Assembly: GCA_022828595.1 (NCBI GenBank)
Contig: JAKGHH010000001.1
Span: forward strand, 120,664,999 to 120,728,998
Direction: 5' to 3'
Source of the DNA: Nelumbo lutea
Lineage: Eukaryota; Streptophyta; Magnoliopsida; Proteales; Nelumbonaceae
Length of the DNA: 64,000 nucleotides
The position numbers and the translations under genes were made by a program. A model generated the notes under the pieces. The model saw only the letters and a program-made list of their open reading frames with translations, did not search any database and was not told where the DNA came from. This document shows, piece by piece, positions 1 to 12,430 of the stretch (the first letter of the stretch is position 1; every line of letters starts with the position of its first letter).

Positions 1-853
1 CATCCCAGTTAAAATTAACTTGTATTAATAGTTATTGCGGCTTCACACTCAAAATCATGATCCACCCCAATTATTGGGGCCCGACATCTCTCAATAGTCC
101 AGCATGTCCACCAAATTCTTTTATCACTTCGACATACTTACAGAAACAACTCTTATGTTGAGCGCAAGTTTTCTTTTTAAAGTCGGACCAGATAGGGAAT
201 CGTTTTGGCCATTGATTTTCAAGTCAAATAAATTAACCGTTTGATTCGAACAAATGGTTCGTTCTGCTTTAAACATAATAAAAAATAAAAAATAAAAAAC
301 AGCCAAAAACTATTGTCTAGATCGATAGTTCAATCGCCCGGGTCAGCGGGTCACTGATCAAGTCAACGGTTTTTGTCCTAAAAATGGCTTTAGGGTGAAA
401 TAGAACCGGTTGCTTGACTGGTTCTTGGGTCAACCAGTCAAATCATCTGGTCTAGTTCGGTTTTCTTAACCATGGTTGAGTGTGAAAAATTCCTTGTGAA
501 AAATTCCTTCTTTCTCCATGATTAAGAAAGACCAGAAGTTCATTTGTAGGTTTTTTATGCCTACACTCTACAAAGACAAGCTTTTCTAACAATTGAAATG
601 ATGAAGATAGAAGATGCAACTTCGGTGCAAGAAACATTAAGTACTGATTATTATTCTTATATACCTATGAGATTCAAAGAAAAAGATACCCAAGTAAACC
701 CCCATACTAGAGCAGTCTTCAGCAAGAGAATGTTCTCCACCTTGTGGGATTTTCAAAAAGTATAGGGGCATGCACATAACATCATCACAAACAACTAAAA
801 CCTAGTTGTTACTTGCTCAATCGAAATCAAATGTTGACAATCGATACTTTTAA
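1..853. other. Intergenic, no gene seen
   Basis: AT-rich sequence with short stop-interrupted reading frames only. I see no splice-bounded exon, RNA gene or recognisable transposon protein here. Confidence 0.6.
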
Positions 854-1264
854 TTAGGGGTGTCAGTGGGCCGACTTTGGATTGGACCCCATTCAAATCA
901 AAATCAATTGGACAGATTGAAAGGACCAATAAAACATTGAATTGGACCAGTCTGACTTAATGGTTCCAAAGTATTTATTGGATTGGATTGGACTTGGTCC
1001 ATCTATAATGAATTTATATTGGATTGGGTTGAATCAAGCCAATATCTGATCCATTGTCAGAAAATAAGAAAAAATGTGGCAATGGACCAGGTTTGGGTTA
1101 GAACTAATCTAAATTGAAACAAATTTGAATAGATTGGATGGTCCAAACATTGACTTGGACCAATCCAAAATATTCATTGGATTGGATTGGACCTGGTCCA
1201 TTTGTAATGGACTCACATTAGACTGAATCAGATTGAACCAAATCCAGTCCAATTGATACCCCTA
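854..1264. mobile_element. hAT-like MITE, copy 1
   Basis: A 411-bp non-coding element starts TAGGGGTGTCA and ends TGATACCCCTA, giving an 11-bp inverted terminal repeat with one mismatch. The flanks are cttttaat (846-853) and ctttaatc (1265-1272), which fit an 8-bp target duplication with a one-base slip. The interior is packed with variants of GATTGGATTGGACCTGGTCC. A diverged relative lies at about 16140-16490. TAGGGGTG-type ends and 8-bp duplications are typical of plant hAT elements. There is no transposase, so it is non-autonomous. The superfamily call is inferred from the ends only. Confidence 0.65.
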
Positions 1265-1914
1265 CTTTAATCACAAGAAACCCTAGTTAGAAATTCCACT
1301 GAAGAGAGAAAGGGAGAGAGAGAGAGAGAGTTGTCGGAGAGAGAAAACTGTCCAAAAGAAAGAACTACCGGAGGGAGAGGGAAAGAGAGCTAGAGAGATT
1401 ATTAATTGGTTAATAATTTTCCAATTCAAAAGATTCACCATAAATAAATCAATTTGAGAAAAGAGATTGGGAGGGTTTGGTGTAATAATTCATATGAAGA
1501 AAAATTTTAGAAAATAAACATTATTGTAAAAAGTGATTGTATTGATATTTTGGACATTTTGATGCCTATTATTAGAAAATTTTGCCAAAGGGGATCTACT
1601 TGAGGTTTCAACAATTTACCCTAAAAAAAATGTGTGTAAAAAGCTATGGACATGTCAAGGTCAAAATTTTGAACCATATATATAATGGATTAAGCAAGTT
1701 TTCAGGCACAAATAAAGCACCTATTTGTACTTGAAGACGAAAATGTTGTGACAATCTAAATAATGTCCACCTATCAACATGGCACATATCTTCTAAGGGC
1801 TTCATGACAAAGGCTATAAATACCCTCACCATTGCTAGGTTTCTTCATAATTCATCACGAATCCGTGTTTCCTAATACCTGTGTTGTGAATTTCTAGAGA
1901 GGCCAAAGGAAGAA
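1265..1914. other. Upstream region of the KIN/LEA-like gene
   Basis: Contains a GA microsatellite at about 1313-1331 within a purine-rich stretch (1290-1400), then AT-rich sequence up to the small gene. Apart from the TATA box listed separately no regulatory motif stands out. Confidence 0.5.
1815..1821 (+). promoter_or_regulatory. TATA box of the KIN/LEA-like gene
   Basis: TATAAAT lies about 100 bp upstream of the ATG at 1918. This is a normal plant spacing for a TATA box with a short 5' untranslated leader. Placement depends on the gene call downstream. Confidence 0.55.
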
Positions 1915-1917
1915 AAG

Positions 1918-2424
1918 ATGGCTGATAATTCTGAGAAAGCAAGCTTCCATGCTGGCGAAGCCAAGGGCCAAGCTCATGGGTGAGCAATATCCTCCTATGT
2001 ATAGAATCACGTTATATACTCTAGTTAATTCATGCATATCAATATATGCATGCATGCAGAACATAATGCGGCCATGGGTTTTGATTCTTGATTAGATTTA
2101 AGTTTGATGTGGTTGGCTGAATGTGTGATGATAATTGCTTACATGGGTATTGATGATGGTTTTCTCCTTGTAGGCCAAGGCAGATCAAATGATGGACAAG
2201 GCAAGCAATGCCTATGAATCATCCAAGGATTCATGCCAAGAGGTTCATTTCATTTCCCTAAGCAAAAGAAATTCTTTTTCTAGCAATGCTAATTAATGAA
2301 AAAAATCTCTTTGCCAATATAAATCTTAATTGGTTTTTAATTGTGTAGGCTGGTCAGCAAATGCAAGCCAAGGCACAAGGGGGTTGCTGATGCTATCAAG
2401 GATGCCACCGGGATGAACAAGTGA
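1918..2424 (+). pseudogene. KIN/LEA-like small stress protein, broken by indels
   Basis: Three short exons can be read: 1918-1979 (begins MADNSEKASFHAGEAKGQAH), 2174-2242 (AKADQMMDKASNAYESSK...) and 2349-2424 (AGQQMQAKAQG, then ...ADAIKDATGMNK and stop at 2422). Introns have GT and AG ends. The pattern of an N-terminal 'AGxAKGQA', 'MMDKASNA' and a C-terminal 'DATGMNK' is that of the plant KIN1/KIN2 cold- and ABA-induced family, about 65 residues long, hydrophilic and LEA-like. Two single-base faults break it. Exon 1 is one base short of the phase needed for exon 2, and exon 3 has an extra G in the GGGGG run at about 2379-2383, giving an early TGA. Either it is a recent pseudogene or these are consensus errors near the assembly gap; I cannot separate the two from sequence alone. 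Confidence 0.75.
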
Positions 2425-2883
2425 AAAGTTATTGGTTATTCATGAAAGCTGTTTTGGCTTTTCAGTTCTTGTATTTATATTACATTATATAATAAAATGT
2501 AGTAAGCTATGCCAACTTATTTTCTCTTTCTCTCAATGCATCGCATTTGCATGGCCCTATAGCCAACTAGAGGGCCACACTCCCCTTCACTATGGTTGCC
2601 TCTTCTTTTTAGATGAAAGTATCCCAAACATATAAGATACTTTGGTTAACATATTAAATTATTTTTTATACATAAAAAAGTCAACAAATTCAATAAAGTG
2701 AAGCCATTTAACATTTATCTTTTTTATTGTAAAAGACTCAAGCCCCATTTGACACATCTTTCTCGTGTGGTCTGTCATCTATTTATAAGCTTGATAGATT
2801 GTGATTTCGGTCTTTTCTCATTTGATTTGTGGCAGATTCATCCACCAAAAGCCGACATGTTGGAAAGACGCAAGATGAATCCT
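2425..2883. other. 3' flank of the KIN/LEA-like gene
   Basis: AT-rich 3' flank with AATAAA-like words near 2489 and 2692 that could serve polyadenylation. No further gene is seen before the N run. Confidence 0.4.
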
Positions 2884-2983
2884 NNNNNNNNNNNNNNNNN
2901 NNNNNNNNNNNNNNNNNNNNNNNNNNNNNNNNNNNNNNNNNNNNNNNNNNNNNNNNNNNNNNNNNNNNNNNNNNNNNNNNNNN
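2884..2983. other. Assembly gap of exactly 100 N
   Basis: A run of 100 N, the conventional placeholder for a gap of unknown size. The sequence to the right (to about 16 kb) differs in quality and composition from the left flank. Confidence 0.99.
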
Positions 2984-3117
2984 ATTATGAGTTCCAAGAC
3001 CTTTGTGGAAGATTTTTGGTCCAGTGCATAAGGAGGGTCCATCTGAAGCCTTCCTATGGGAATGAGACTATCAAAGGTCGAGATTAGTGTCGTTTATTTA
3101 GTAAAATGTTATTTGGG

Positions 3118-3975
3118 TTAGGTTGATGTACGGGCCAGTGGGGTGGATGTTTGTCCCCCCGACCCCGTAGACTAACTGCAATTTTCGTGTAGTTGACTAG
3201 TTGATGTGAGCGTGCCTGGGTTCTAAGAGTGATCGGTGTGCTTGTTGTCCGGGGGATCTGGAGTGTGCTTTGGGAGGTTGCTAGGGAATATTGAAGCATG
3301 CCCATAGGGTTCGGCCATGACCCTTACTTTGGGGAAATCAGAACGTGTGGCCTGCGGGTTGCCAAGGCCTTCTCGGGGTTGTCAGGCGAATTTGAGTGCG
3401 CCTGGGCGGTTGTGTTTAGGGTAATATGAGTGGCGCCTGTGGTTGTTAGGGAGATATGGATGCGCCTGGGGTTGCTAGGGAATATGAGCTTCTTGAAGTG
3501 CCACCCTTCGGGGTTTGCCATGGAATTTGGAAGCGCACCTAGGAGTTGCCAGGGCCTGTCCCGGGGTTCATCGAGGAAATTTTGGAGAGATGCGTATCCT
3601 GGGGTTTGTATTAGGGTCCTCCCGAGGATTGCTGGGGAATTTGAAGTGGCAATCTTGGGATTTCCAGGAGATACAGAGCACACCTGGGGTTGCCAGGGCC
3701 TTCCCAGGGTTTATCGGGGAATTTGAAGCACGCCTATGGTTGCTCAGGAATATGAGCTGCTAGCTTGGTGGTTATAGCCATGGCCTTCCCGGGGTTACTG
3801 GGGAATTTGAGTGTCAGATCCTGGGGTTGCGCAGGAGATATGAAAGTGGCACTTGGGGTTAGCCAGGGCTTATCCTAGGGTTACCTGGGAATTTGAGTGC
3901 AATCCTGGGGTTGCCCAGGAGACTAAGAAAGCGCATCTGTAGGGTTAGCGGGGAATATTGACGTGCAATTCCCCG
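3118..3975. repeat. Degenerate short-period tandem repeat
   Basis: GT-rich sequence built from variants of 'GGGAATTTGAAGTGCGCCTGG' plus 'GGTTGCCAGGGCCTTCCCGG'. Single units are about 30-35 bp and alternate in larger blocks. Copies differ largely by one-base insertions and deletions. Reading frames here (for example 3324-3683 on the minus strand) only reflect the repeat. Confidence 0.75.
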
Positions 3976-5589
3976 ACACACAGAACATTGCAGAGCTCAT
4001 TAAATGCTTATAACATAATTTGGGACACGTCACATAGAAATTAAGTTAACACAAATTTATTCTTCTTAGGGGCCTGTTGTTCCATTATAATAGGTCTAAT
4101 AACTGCAGGCCCAATTAAGATGTCTTATTGCCCTTTACAGAAACAATGACCAATTAACACTTGGGGTGCCTGTTACTTCACCTAAATCTAGGAACGTGTA
4201 GGCCCATTTCTTTACGCTTAAAAATGTATATTTCAGCCCCATTCAATTAAGAACTGACTAGGCTTATAAAGAAAGCCCTTTTTTCAACATTATTATTATC
4301 TTTTTTTAAGCTAATTTCATCTAGGAGTATTCTTAATAACTTCCAGTCCAGGCGAAACTTTAAAGGAAGCTTTAAACGACTAGCAGCTGGAACAAGGTCC
4401 AACACTGTTAATTGATGGTCTGCTGCTAAGCCTTCTCCATGTTCAGGAATTAAAAAAAAGGATCATCTACAGTTTTCTAAGATATCAACCAATCATCTTT
4501 ATTTCAGTAACTGTCATGGTTTCTATAAGCATCCACTCACTCAATCTAAAGCCTGCCCAAACTTATATGGAACAAGTTAAGATCATTTTTTCTGGTCCCA
4601 ACCATGTTTATTCGCTATTTTATTTTTAAACAAATATAATATAGACAATTAAATCCCAAAGGCAAAAGTAAACCAGATTTTACACTTTAGACTAACTATT
4701 GCTCCGTTGCAGTCTATACCATAGTTTACTGCAAAACCAAACTAAGCTCCTTACTTCTGAAGTTTTGTAATGCAGATCTACATATTTTTGTCATTCCTCT
4801 TTATTTTTTTATATCTGATTATGATTTAATGAGTTTTTTTCTTTCTTGCAAGGAGCAAATGCGATATTTGTATAGAAAAGCTTTAACTCTGTGAAGGGAA
4901 ATGGCAGCTGGCTTGAGTGGTAAAGTCTTCATGCTTGCTGGGATTCTCAAGTTAGCAGTTTCAGAACCAGACACTGAACTGATTGGGGAAAACACAAAGA
5001 ATTGTTCTTTTTACTTTTTTAATCCCTTCCTTTTATCTAGGGAACAAGTTAAAGGTTCTGAAACTATGGCTTCTCCATCCAATTGTTTCTTCGCCCTTGC
5101 CACCAGCCACTTTCTCTTGGCAGTCGGACTTGATTATCACAAATTACAATTGAGTTGGTTTGGTTCAGTTCTACCAGGTTATTATCCGCATCCATTGGAA
5201 TACACCATGCCCACATTATATGCAGGTCTCTTTATGGAAGATATTCTTGCTAGTTTCCAACTGCATCATTACAAATTTTTTCTTTTTATTGGTATTGTTA
5301 AAACAAATGTTCCAATGGTCATCAAAAGACATGAAGTGACATGGCCTTCTGACAGTGGTTAAAATGCAGGCACATACATAGTGTGCGCATGCTGACAGTG
5401 CTACAAGAGAACAGACATGGCCTTTCAGAAGATAGCTCAAGCATTCACGAACCAATAGTTTTCACATGCTGGGCCATGCGCTCCCACATATGTATGCTAT
5501 AAAATGTGAATCTTATATAAATATAACTTAAATGATTTGATAAATTTTTATAGGTTGACAACTAGCAGAATACATGAAAGATATCTACC
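3976..5589. other. No gene supported
   Basis: Ordinary AT-rich DNA. A 153-codon frame at 4901-5362 has no recognisable motif, no codon signature and no splice context, so I do not call it a gene. Confidence 0.5.
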
Positions 5590-8500
5590 ACCTATATGTA
5601 TTGGGAAATGACCTTTGGGTTGAGACAGTCTATCTTTGGAAAGATATCTTTTCCCAATCTATCTTCATCGTTTTCCTCCCTTAAAGGCAAAACTAACAAT
5701 TCTAATAGCCTTCTGCCTATGACCCCTCTGTCTCCTTCGTGCATCTGGCTGAAACTTTGGGCTAAAAAAGAAAAACCTTAGGGAAACACCTGGAAAATTC
5801 TCTCTTGTTTTTCTTGCCTTTTGCGCATTTGTTGGATGGGGTTTCTTCTAGATTCCCATTAGAATTGGGACGGTTGTTTGTGGGCCACCTAGTCCTACGG
5901 GTGGTATTACTTTTTTTTCTATGTGCGCTCCTTTTAACAATCATTGAATTTCCTAAAGTCCCTCCCAGATGTCCAAATCTTTGTAAAGGAAGTTTTGATG
6001 TGTTCGCCCATCCCTTACCGAAAATTAAGTGTCTTTCTCTTCTGGCGTAGTAGCCTTTCCATGGGGGTATTAATTGACTTGTGGATTCAATACAAAAGGA
6101 AAGAGACTCAACTGGTATGCTTAAAATCTCTCTGGTTCAGCATCATAATATGCCAAAACGAAATGGATGGCAAGTGGTCTCTTCTCCTACTTAGATATGG
6201 ACAAGTTTGGGAATGCTTCCATGCTCAACTTTGTCAAAGAGACAAAGGATTAGATTAATGGTATGCTATGCACAAAACTCCAGTATCGCAACCCATTCTT
6301 GTGGGAGCCCATGAGTGGGCACACCACAAATTGTATTGCTTACCGATTTTTCGAATTATCTCTCCAGCAAGCCCGCCAAAACATTATGCCACCCTACCGT
6401 ACTTCGTGTGCTGCGACTCTTTGATTAGGGTTCGTGGTAAGTACGCATGGAGCTAACAAAATAAACGGTTGGAATTGATGTGACTAACGACACAGAAACA
6501 ACTCTTTGACTTGTCCTCCGATAGACAGCTCCATTGTAATCCTCGCCCAATATTCCTCCAATCATTTACAAGTTTGACCGGTGTCTTTGGTAATAAAATC
6601 AAATCATGGGAAGGCCGCTTGGTTGAGCACCCTCTCATTGAAAGCATCACTTCCACCGCCTATCTTCATTCGTTTGTCTTTTTTTCAAATATAAAAACTA
6701 TTTCTGAACATTTTATCACCTTGTCTCATTTGAGCTTTACGATGGAACTTTGGGCTAGTGAAGAAATAAGATTTCTCCAAACTTCTGAAATTACTCTTGG
6801 TTTCTATGCCATTTGCATGTGTTAGGAACTGGCGTTACGTCTACATCCTCTTAAGAATGGGAACAAATTTCAAACACTCTATGGATTTCTTTTAAAATCC
6901 AACTTTTCATCAAATTCAAGAGCGATGAAGAGTTAGAAGAAAACTTTTAGAGATTGTTTTTCTAACTAAGATTCGATACGGAGTAAGGGAACGAGGAAAA
7001 ATACGGCACCGGTTCCAAACAAGGATTCCCCAAACTAGAAATATTCTACAAGAATTTGACCTTCTTTTCCCATATGAAGGGACCATTACAATTATTGCGT
7101 TAAGTGACAATATGGGAGCAAGAGTACTATGGAATTTCCGGAGCCCTCTCAAATAAATGTATTTATGCACAGAACTCTAGGCGATCCCAACCATTCGTCT
7201 GGGGAGCCCATGAGTGCTTCACCTACAAATTTCATTGCCTATTGATTTTCGATTATTCCCACAAAAGGGGCCTGCCAAAAAATTATGCCACCCGGGACTG
7301 TGGTAAGTTATGCAATGGAAGCTAACAACATAAATGTAGGAATGGATGTATTATGACTACAAAACTAGACTCTTGACTTTCCTTCGAGTAGACATCCATT
7401 GTAATCCATTGCCACTATTTCCTTCAATCAAAAACTACAAGTATGACCCATTAGTGTCTTTGGTAATAAAATCAAATCATGGGAAGGCCCTTGGTTGTGG
7501 ACTATCCACTGAAAGATCACTTCCATCCCATCTTCATCGTTCCTTCTCATAAAAATTAAACTATTTATGAGATCATCTTGTTTCTAGCATTTTCAATGTG
7601 TTAGATGGCGTTACCCTATATCCTCTTGAACGAGAACAAATTCAAACGCTCTTGGGTTTGTTCTAAATTCCAATTTCCAATCAAATCCAATGGATGAAGA
7701 GTTAGAACAATGTTAAAGATTGTTTTCTAGTTAAGATTCGATATGGAGAAAAGACGAGGAAGATACAACTTTTCAACCAAGGATTCCCAAACGTAGAGAT
7801 ATTCCAAAGAATTTAGACTCTTGTTTCCTTACGTGAGACCATACAATGATGCGATAAGGAAATAGGGGAAGAGGTTACTAAGTGAATAGCCCTCAAGAGA
7901 GAAGTTAATGATTATCTATGCACCAAAACTCCAGGCATCACAACCATTCTCTAAATGCCCGATTTTGACGTGCTCGCCAAACCAAATTTAAGCCTATCGA
8001 TTTTTGATATCCCATAAAAATCGCCAAATATATTATGCCGCACTTTTTGCCGTTGTTGGTAAGTATGCATGGAGCTAACAAATAAGCTTGGAATGATGGA
8101 TGTAATGACAAAGAACTACTATTAACTTTCCTTAGATAGAGCATGGGCAGTGTATCATCTCCTATTGCACCTCAATCAGCTACAAGTTTGGACCTTGTCT
8201 TAAAGGTAATAAAATCAAAATCATGGGAAGGCCCTTGGTTTAATGACTCTCCATTGAAAAGATCACTTCCACCCTGATCTTCATTCGTTTCTTCTTCTTT
8301 AAAATTATAAAACTATTTCTGAACATTTTTATCATCTTGGTCTCATTTGGCTTTAGATGGAACTTTGGGGCTAGTGAAGTAAAATTTTTTCAACTCTGAA
8401 ATTACTCTTGTTTCTCTAAGCCATTTACAGATTGTTATGATCTGGCGTTTTCTCTAGATCCATCTTAAATTGCGAAAGAAAATTCAAACGCTCTTGGATT

Positions 8501-9700
8501 TTCTTTTAAAATCCAACTTTTCAATCAAAATCCAAAGCAATGAAAGAGTTAGAAGAAACTTAGAGATTGTTTTTCTAAAAGTAAGAAATGTCGATTATGG
8601 AAGTAAGGACGAGAAAATACAGCCGTATCAACAAGGATTCCCCCGAACATAGAGATCTTAGGGAAGAATTTTGACCTTGTTTTCCAACCTACGAGGGACA
8701 CCATACATATTGCGTTAATGAAAATACGGGGAAAGAATATACAATGAATTGCCCTCCAAATACAATGTATTCTATGCACATAAACGTCCATCATCCCAAC
8801 CATTACTCCTGGGAAGCCCGAAGATTGCTCACGCCAACCAAATTTAGTGAATATGATTTTTTTAAAGTTATCCCACAAAGGGGGGCCTGGCCCCAAAACA
8901 TTATGCCACCGGGTTGTGGTAAGTATGCAAGACCGCTAACAAAATAAAGGTAGGAATGAGTGTACTATGACACAGAAACTACTCTTGGCCATTCCCTGTC
9001 GATAGCACCTCATCCAATGTGTTCTTCCACTATTCCTCGAATAACTACAAGTACGAACCTTGCCTTTGGTGAATAAAAATCAAATCATGGGAAGGCCCTT
9101 GGTTGGAGGACTCTGCCATTGAAAGATCACTTCCACCCTATCTTCGCATTGCGTTCCATCTCTTAAAAATAAAACTACTTTTTGAGCTTTTTAGACTCCC
9201 TTAGTCTGTCCTGTTGGTCCTCAGAGTGGAAATTTTGGTCTAGTGAAGAAAACCTTTTCAACTCTGAAAATTTGCTCTTGTTTCTAAAGCCTTTCTCCGA
9301 TGTGTTAGACGGTTGTTACTTATAAGATCCTCCAAAATGGAAACAAAATTTCAAACAATCTAGGATTACCTCTAAAAATCCAACTTCCAATCAAAATCCA
9401 AGCGGACGAAGAGTTGGATACAAAACTCAGTAGGATTGTTTCCTAATTATGGTTGGAAATGATGGATTATGAAACAAAAATAATACTCTTGAACTTTCCT
9501 TCGATAGACATCTATATTAGTTGTATCTCTCCCAACCTATTCCTCAATCACTAATGATTCCGATAACGGAGTAAGGACGAGGAAATACAACTATTCAACA
9601 ATGATTCCGCAAAATTGACGATCTTCCAAGCAAATTTGACCTTGCTTTCCCTACAAGGCGACCACTAAAATGTTTGTGTTAAGGATATAGGGGGAAGACT
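5590..9700. repeat. Tandem array of a 0.75-1.0 kb unit, about five copies
   Basis: The anchor phrase around 'AAATCATGGGAAGGCCCTTGG ... GATCACTTCCACC ... ATCTTCATTCG' recurs near 6603, 7477, 8218 and 9084, with a more diverged first copy around 5640. A second anchor ('ATGCACAAAACTCCAG ... CCCAACCATTC ... GGGAGCCCATGAG') recurs near 6266, 7165, 7917 and 8773. Spacings are therefore about 750-900 bp. The final copy lacks part of its middle and ends around 9700. Copies differ by many one-base indels, and no frame is conserved between copies, so the unit is probably non-coding. Confidence 0.8.
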
Positions 9701-10286
9701 TTTCCTAGACAGTATAGCAGAATTTTTGGGGGAATAGGTCACAGCCCAGAATTCTTTTGACAGGGAATCCTTGGGAAAAGGGCGTTAGAAACTGAGCGGA
9801 TTTTAGAAAAGGAAGAGCGAAGTAAAAGTACCCTTTTGGAAGAGGAGTCCAAACCCTTTGAACCAAAAGACAATTGGGGGCCAAGCAAACGGATTCTCAG
9901 TTAATAATGAATTAGCTTCAATAACGACAGTTTTGAATTTCAACCATCCCTTAACCCTCTACGACGAAATCCAAAGTCCTAGTTTAAAGATAAGGGGTCT
10001 TAAACGGGCTTTAGGAGAAAAGTGTGCAAATTGCTACATATGTTGTGAAAGGGAAATGGAATTTAGGAGCGGAAGGGCGAAACAATCTTTGAGAGGCTTG
10101 GAGTACCCACTGCCAAATATCCTCCGCAGAACAAAATTAGGTCATTAACGCAGAACAAGCATCATAGGCCTGATGAAATCTAAGGAAAGTGAGGGAGAAT
10201 ACCGATTGTATAGCGCCTTTTCAAGGTGTAGTCTAGGGTAGCTCGGCGAGAATATCCCGGAATCCTCAACCATTTCCTGCACAACC
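9701..10286. other. No feature recognised
   Basis: Unique-looking sequence. A 96-codon frame at 9858-10148 shows no motif and is not supported as a gene. Confidence 0.4.
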
Positions 10287-10416
10287 ATGAATGCTTGCCA
10301 CCACCTCATGCCATGAATCATCTCTCTCTCTCTCAGGGGCCATCTCCATAGCCACTTCCCAAAAGTGGCTACATTCTTTCAGCACTATGTTCCCTATCCC
10401 TAAACCCCCTTCTACC
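10287..10416 (-). mobile_element. LINE reverse-transcriptase fragment
   Basis: The minus strand reads VEGGLGIGNIVLKECSHFW, then ..EMAPERERDDSWHEVVASI. This matches the block between the RT and zf-RVT domains of plant L1-type LINEs, usually 'GGLGIGNLVLRNKALLxKWLWRF ... LWxxVIxSKYG'. Only about 43 codons survive and the middle is disturbed. It is an isolated fragment with no flanking LINE sequence. Confidence 0.55.
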
Positions 10417-10499
10417 TATTGGTTTTGTTTAACTATCTTCACCATGCATGATCAAGTGATCAATTTTTTCACCTCTCCTAGTTCCCATCAGAGTTATGG

Positions 10500-10560
10500 A
10501 CAATATTTAAGAGATTGTTTTTCGTAGTTAAGATTCGATATGGAGGAAAGCACGAGGAAA
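10500..10560. repeat. Isolated fragment of the 0.8-kb tandem unit
   Basis: 'AGAGATTGTTTTTC..AGTTAAGATTCGATATGGAG..AA.GACGAGGAAA' repeats the segment seen at about 6947-7000, 7714-7770 and 8560-8620 in the array. It shows the array or its source once extended beyond 9700. Confidence 0.65.
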
Positions 10561-11249
10561 AGGAAGATTCCTCAACTCATCGTTCAGACGTTCTAATGAA
10601 ATTTGAAAAACTTCCACCTAAAAATTTATCACCGAAGAGAATGCTTGCAGGCTTTGCAGAGCTTAACGATAATGTCATACCGATGATGGCGGAGAACGGA
10701 AAAAGAGAACTCACTCAAGTCATCGTTTTTTAAAACTTTCTTCCCGCAAATCCGAAAAACACCAACAAAAACCCTAATCTATTGAAAAGGCCTGCTATGC
10801 ATCTGCCAATATCGTAAACCCGCTTCCTCCTCTCATCATCCTTCTCTCGGCTTGTATTTTCACAAGGCACGCGTTCGTGCATCCTCCACGATGACGGACG
10901 CTTGATATCTATATCGAATATTTCCGCGATGACAGACGAGCCGCATGGAAGAGAATCGCTAGAAAAGACTTGGAACTTGGGAGAGGACCGAGTAACATAC
11001 AAAGAAGAAACGGTGGAACGTGCGTCAAATAATGTTTCTGTAAAGTTGCAATGGTTATTTACTGCTTTTGTGTTTTTCTTTTCAGTTTCTAAAAAATATA
11101 ATTTCCTTTGATATCTCTTCCTTCTGCTTCCTTTTATATCCAACTTTTTTTTTTTTTATTTCCCTTCTTTATTTTTTCCACTACGTGACAAGGAAACAGT
11201 CGGCCAAATATACAATAAAACAGCTGACAGGAAGAACAAAGCAAGATCT
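10561..11249. other. No gene supported
   Basis: Mixed-composition sequence leading into the A/C-rich zone. A 137-codon minus-strand frame (10730-11143) has no recognisable domain. Confidence 0.4.
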
Positions 11250-12430
11250 CAAAAATACCCAAACTGCATGAAAACACAAAACCCCCCCAAAAAACCACAC
11301 AAACCTTTTTTCCTCAGAAACTAACCACGTCACACAAATCCCAAAACCAAAAAAAAAAACCACCATCCAGGAAAAAGCATAACAAACAAAAAACCAATAC
11401 AACAACACCAATTCAACAAAAATGCACACGCTCACAATCAAATCATGCAACACAACACCCACCAAAAAACAGAAAAGACCAACAACAAAAACAACAAAAA
11501 ACAAAAAGAAACCAAATGAAAGCCGATAAACCAAAAGACACAACCAACAAACACACCAACCAAAAAGCCCAAAAACCCATATACCCAAAAAAAAACACAA
11601 CAAACCAAAAAACAAACAACCAAAAGAGAAAACAATCTACAAAACCCCAAATCACAGACTTATTACTTACCTATTCAAAATTGCTTCAACAAACCACAAA
11701 TATCACCACTCCTTCATTAAAATAAATAATATAATCTTCTATCATTACTATAACCCATTTCCACATTATCTCCAAACAACCATTGGTTTCACCACCTATT
11801 AATAAATATCCTCCTTTTCCCCATTTACCAACGAAATATACTCACCTATCAAATTATAACTAACCCCACTTCCCACATCACAGACCATAATATATACAAG
11901 CTTTATATCTATCACAATAATACAGTTTTTCCTATCTCTCCCCTACTCTTCGATCCATTTTCGCACCCAAACTTTCCTATCTTCTATAGTAATACTAGAT
12001 CATCCATAGCAAACACCCATAAGAAAACAAGAAAGACAGAAAAAAAACAAAAAAACAAGCCAAAACATGCTAAAACAAAGAACCAAAACAAAAAACACCC
12101 ACCGAACAATGAGAAAACAAAAACAACCATACCCCAACACCCACGAAAACAGACAAAAAAACCAAAAAACACCCAAACAAACCCACACACAACACAACAA
12201 AAAACGAAAAAAAAAAAACTAACCAACCAACAACACCCCCAACACAGAAGAAACCCACGCAACACCAATAACGCCACACCGACCAACAAAAACCAAGCAA
12301 AAAAACAAACCCAACAAACCCCGATAAAACCATCAACCAAACCCATGCCCAACAAAACATTCAAAACAAGCAATAATGCAAGCAACAAAAAAACGAAAAC
12401 CACCCCAGAAAACCAAACTACAACCTTTCC
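11250..12430. repeat. A/C-only low-complexity block 1
   Basis: Two zones (about 11260-11640 and 12000-12430) consist almost wholly of A and C on the plus strand, with words such as CAACCAACAAACACACC. A less biased AT-rich stretch lies between them. Minus-strand frames appear long and hydrophobic (Phe/Val/Leu/Trp/Cys-rich) only because the complement is G/T-rich. I infer poor-quality gap-fill sequence rather than coding DNA. Confidence 0.65.

Noticed and set aside
4901..5362. 153-codon open frame on the plus strand
   Set aside because: No recognisable domain, no splice or promoter context, and composition typical of non-coding DNA nearby.
9858..10148. 96-codon open frame on the plus strand
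   Set aside because: No motif, and it lies in the error-prone region.
11181..12403. Long hydrophobic minus-strand frames resembling membrane proteins
   Set aside because: They arise because the complement of an A/C-only strand is G/T-only, giving Phe, Val, Leu, Trp, Cys and Gly codons with few stops. All frames behave alike and there is no start or splice context.
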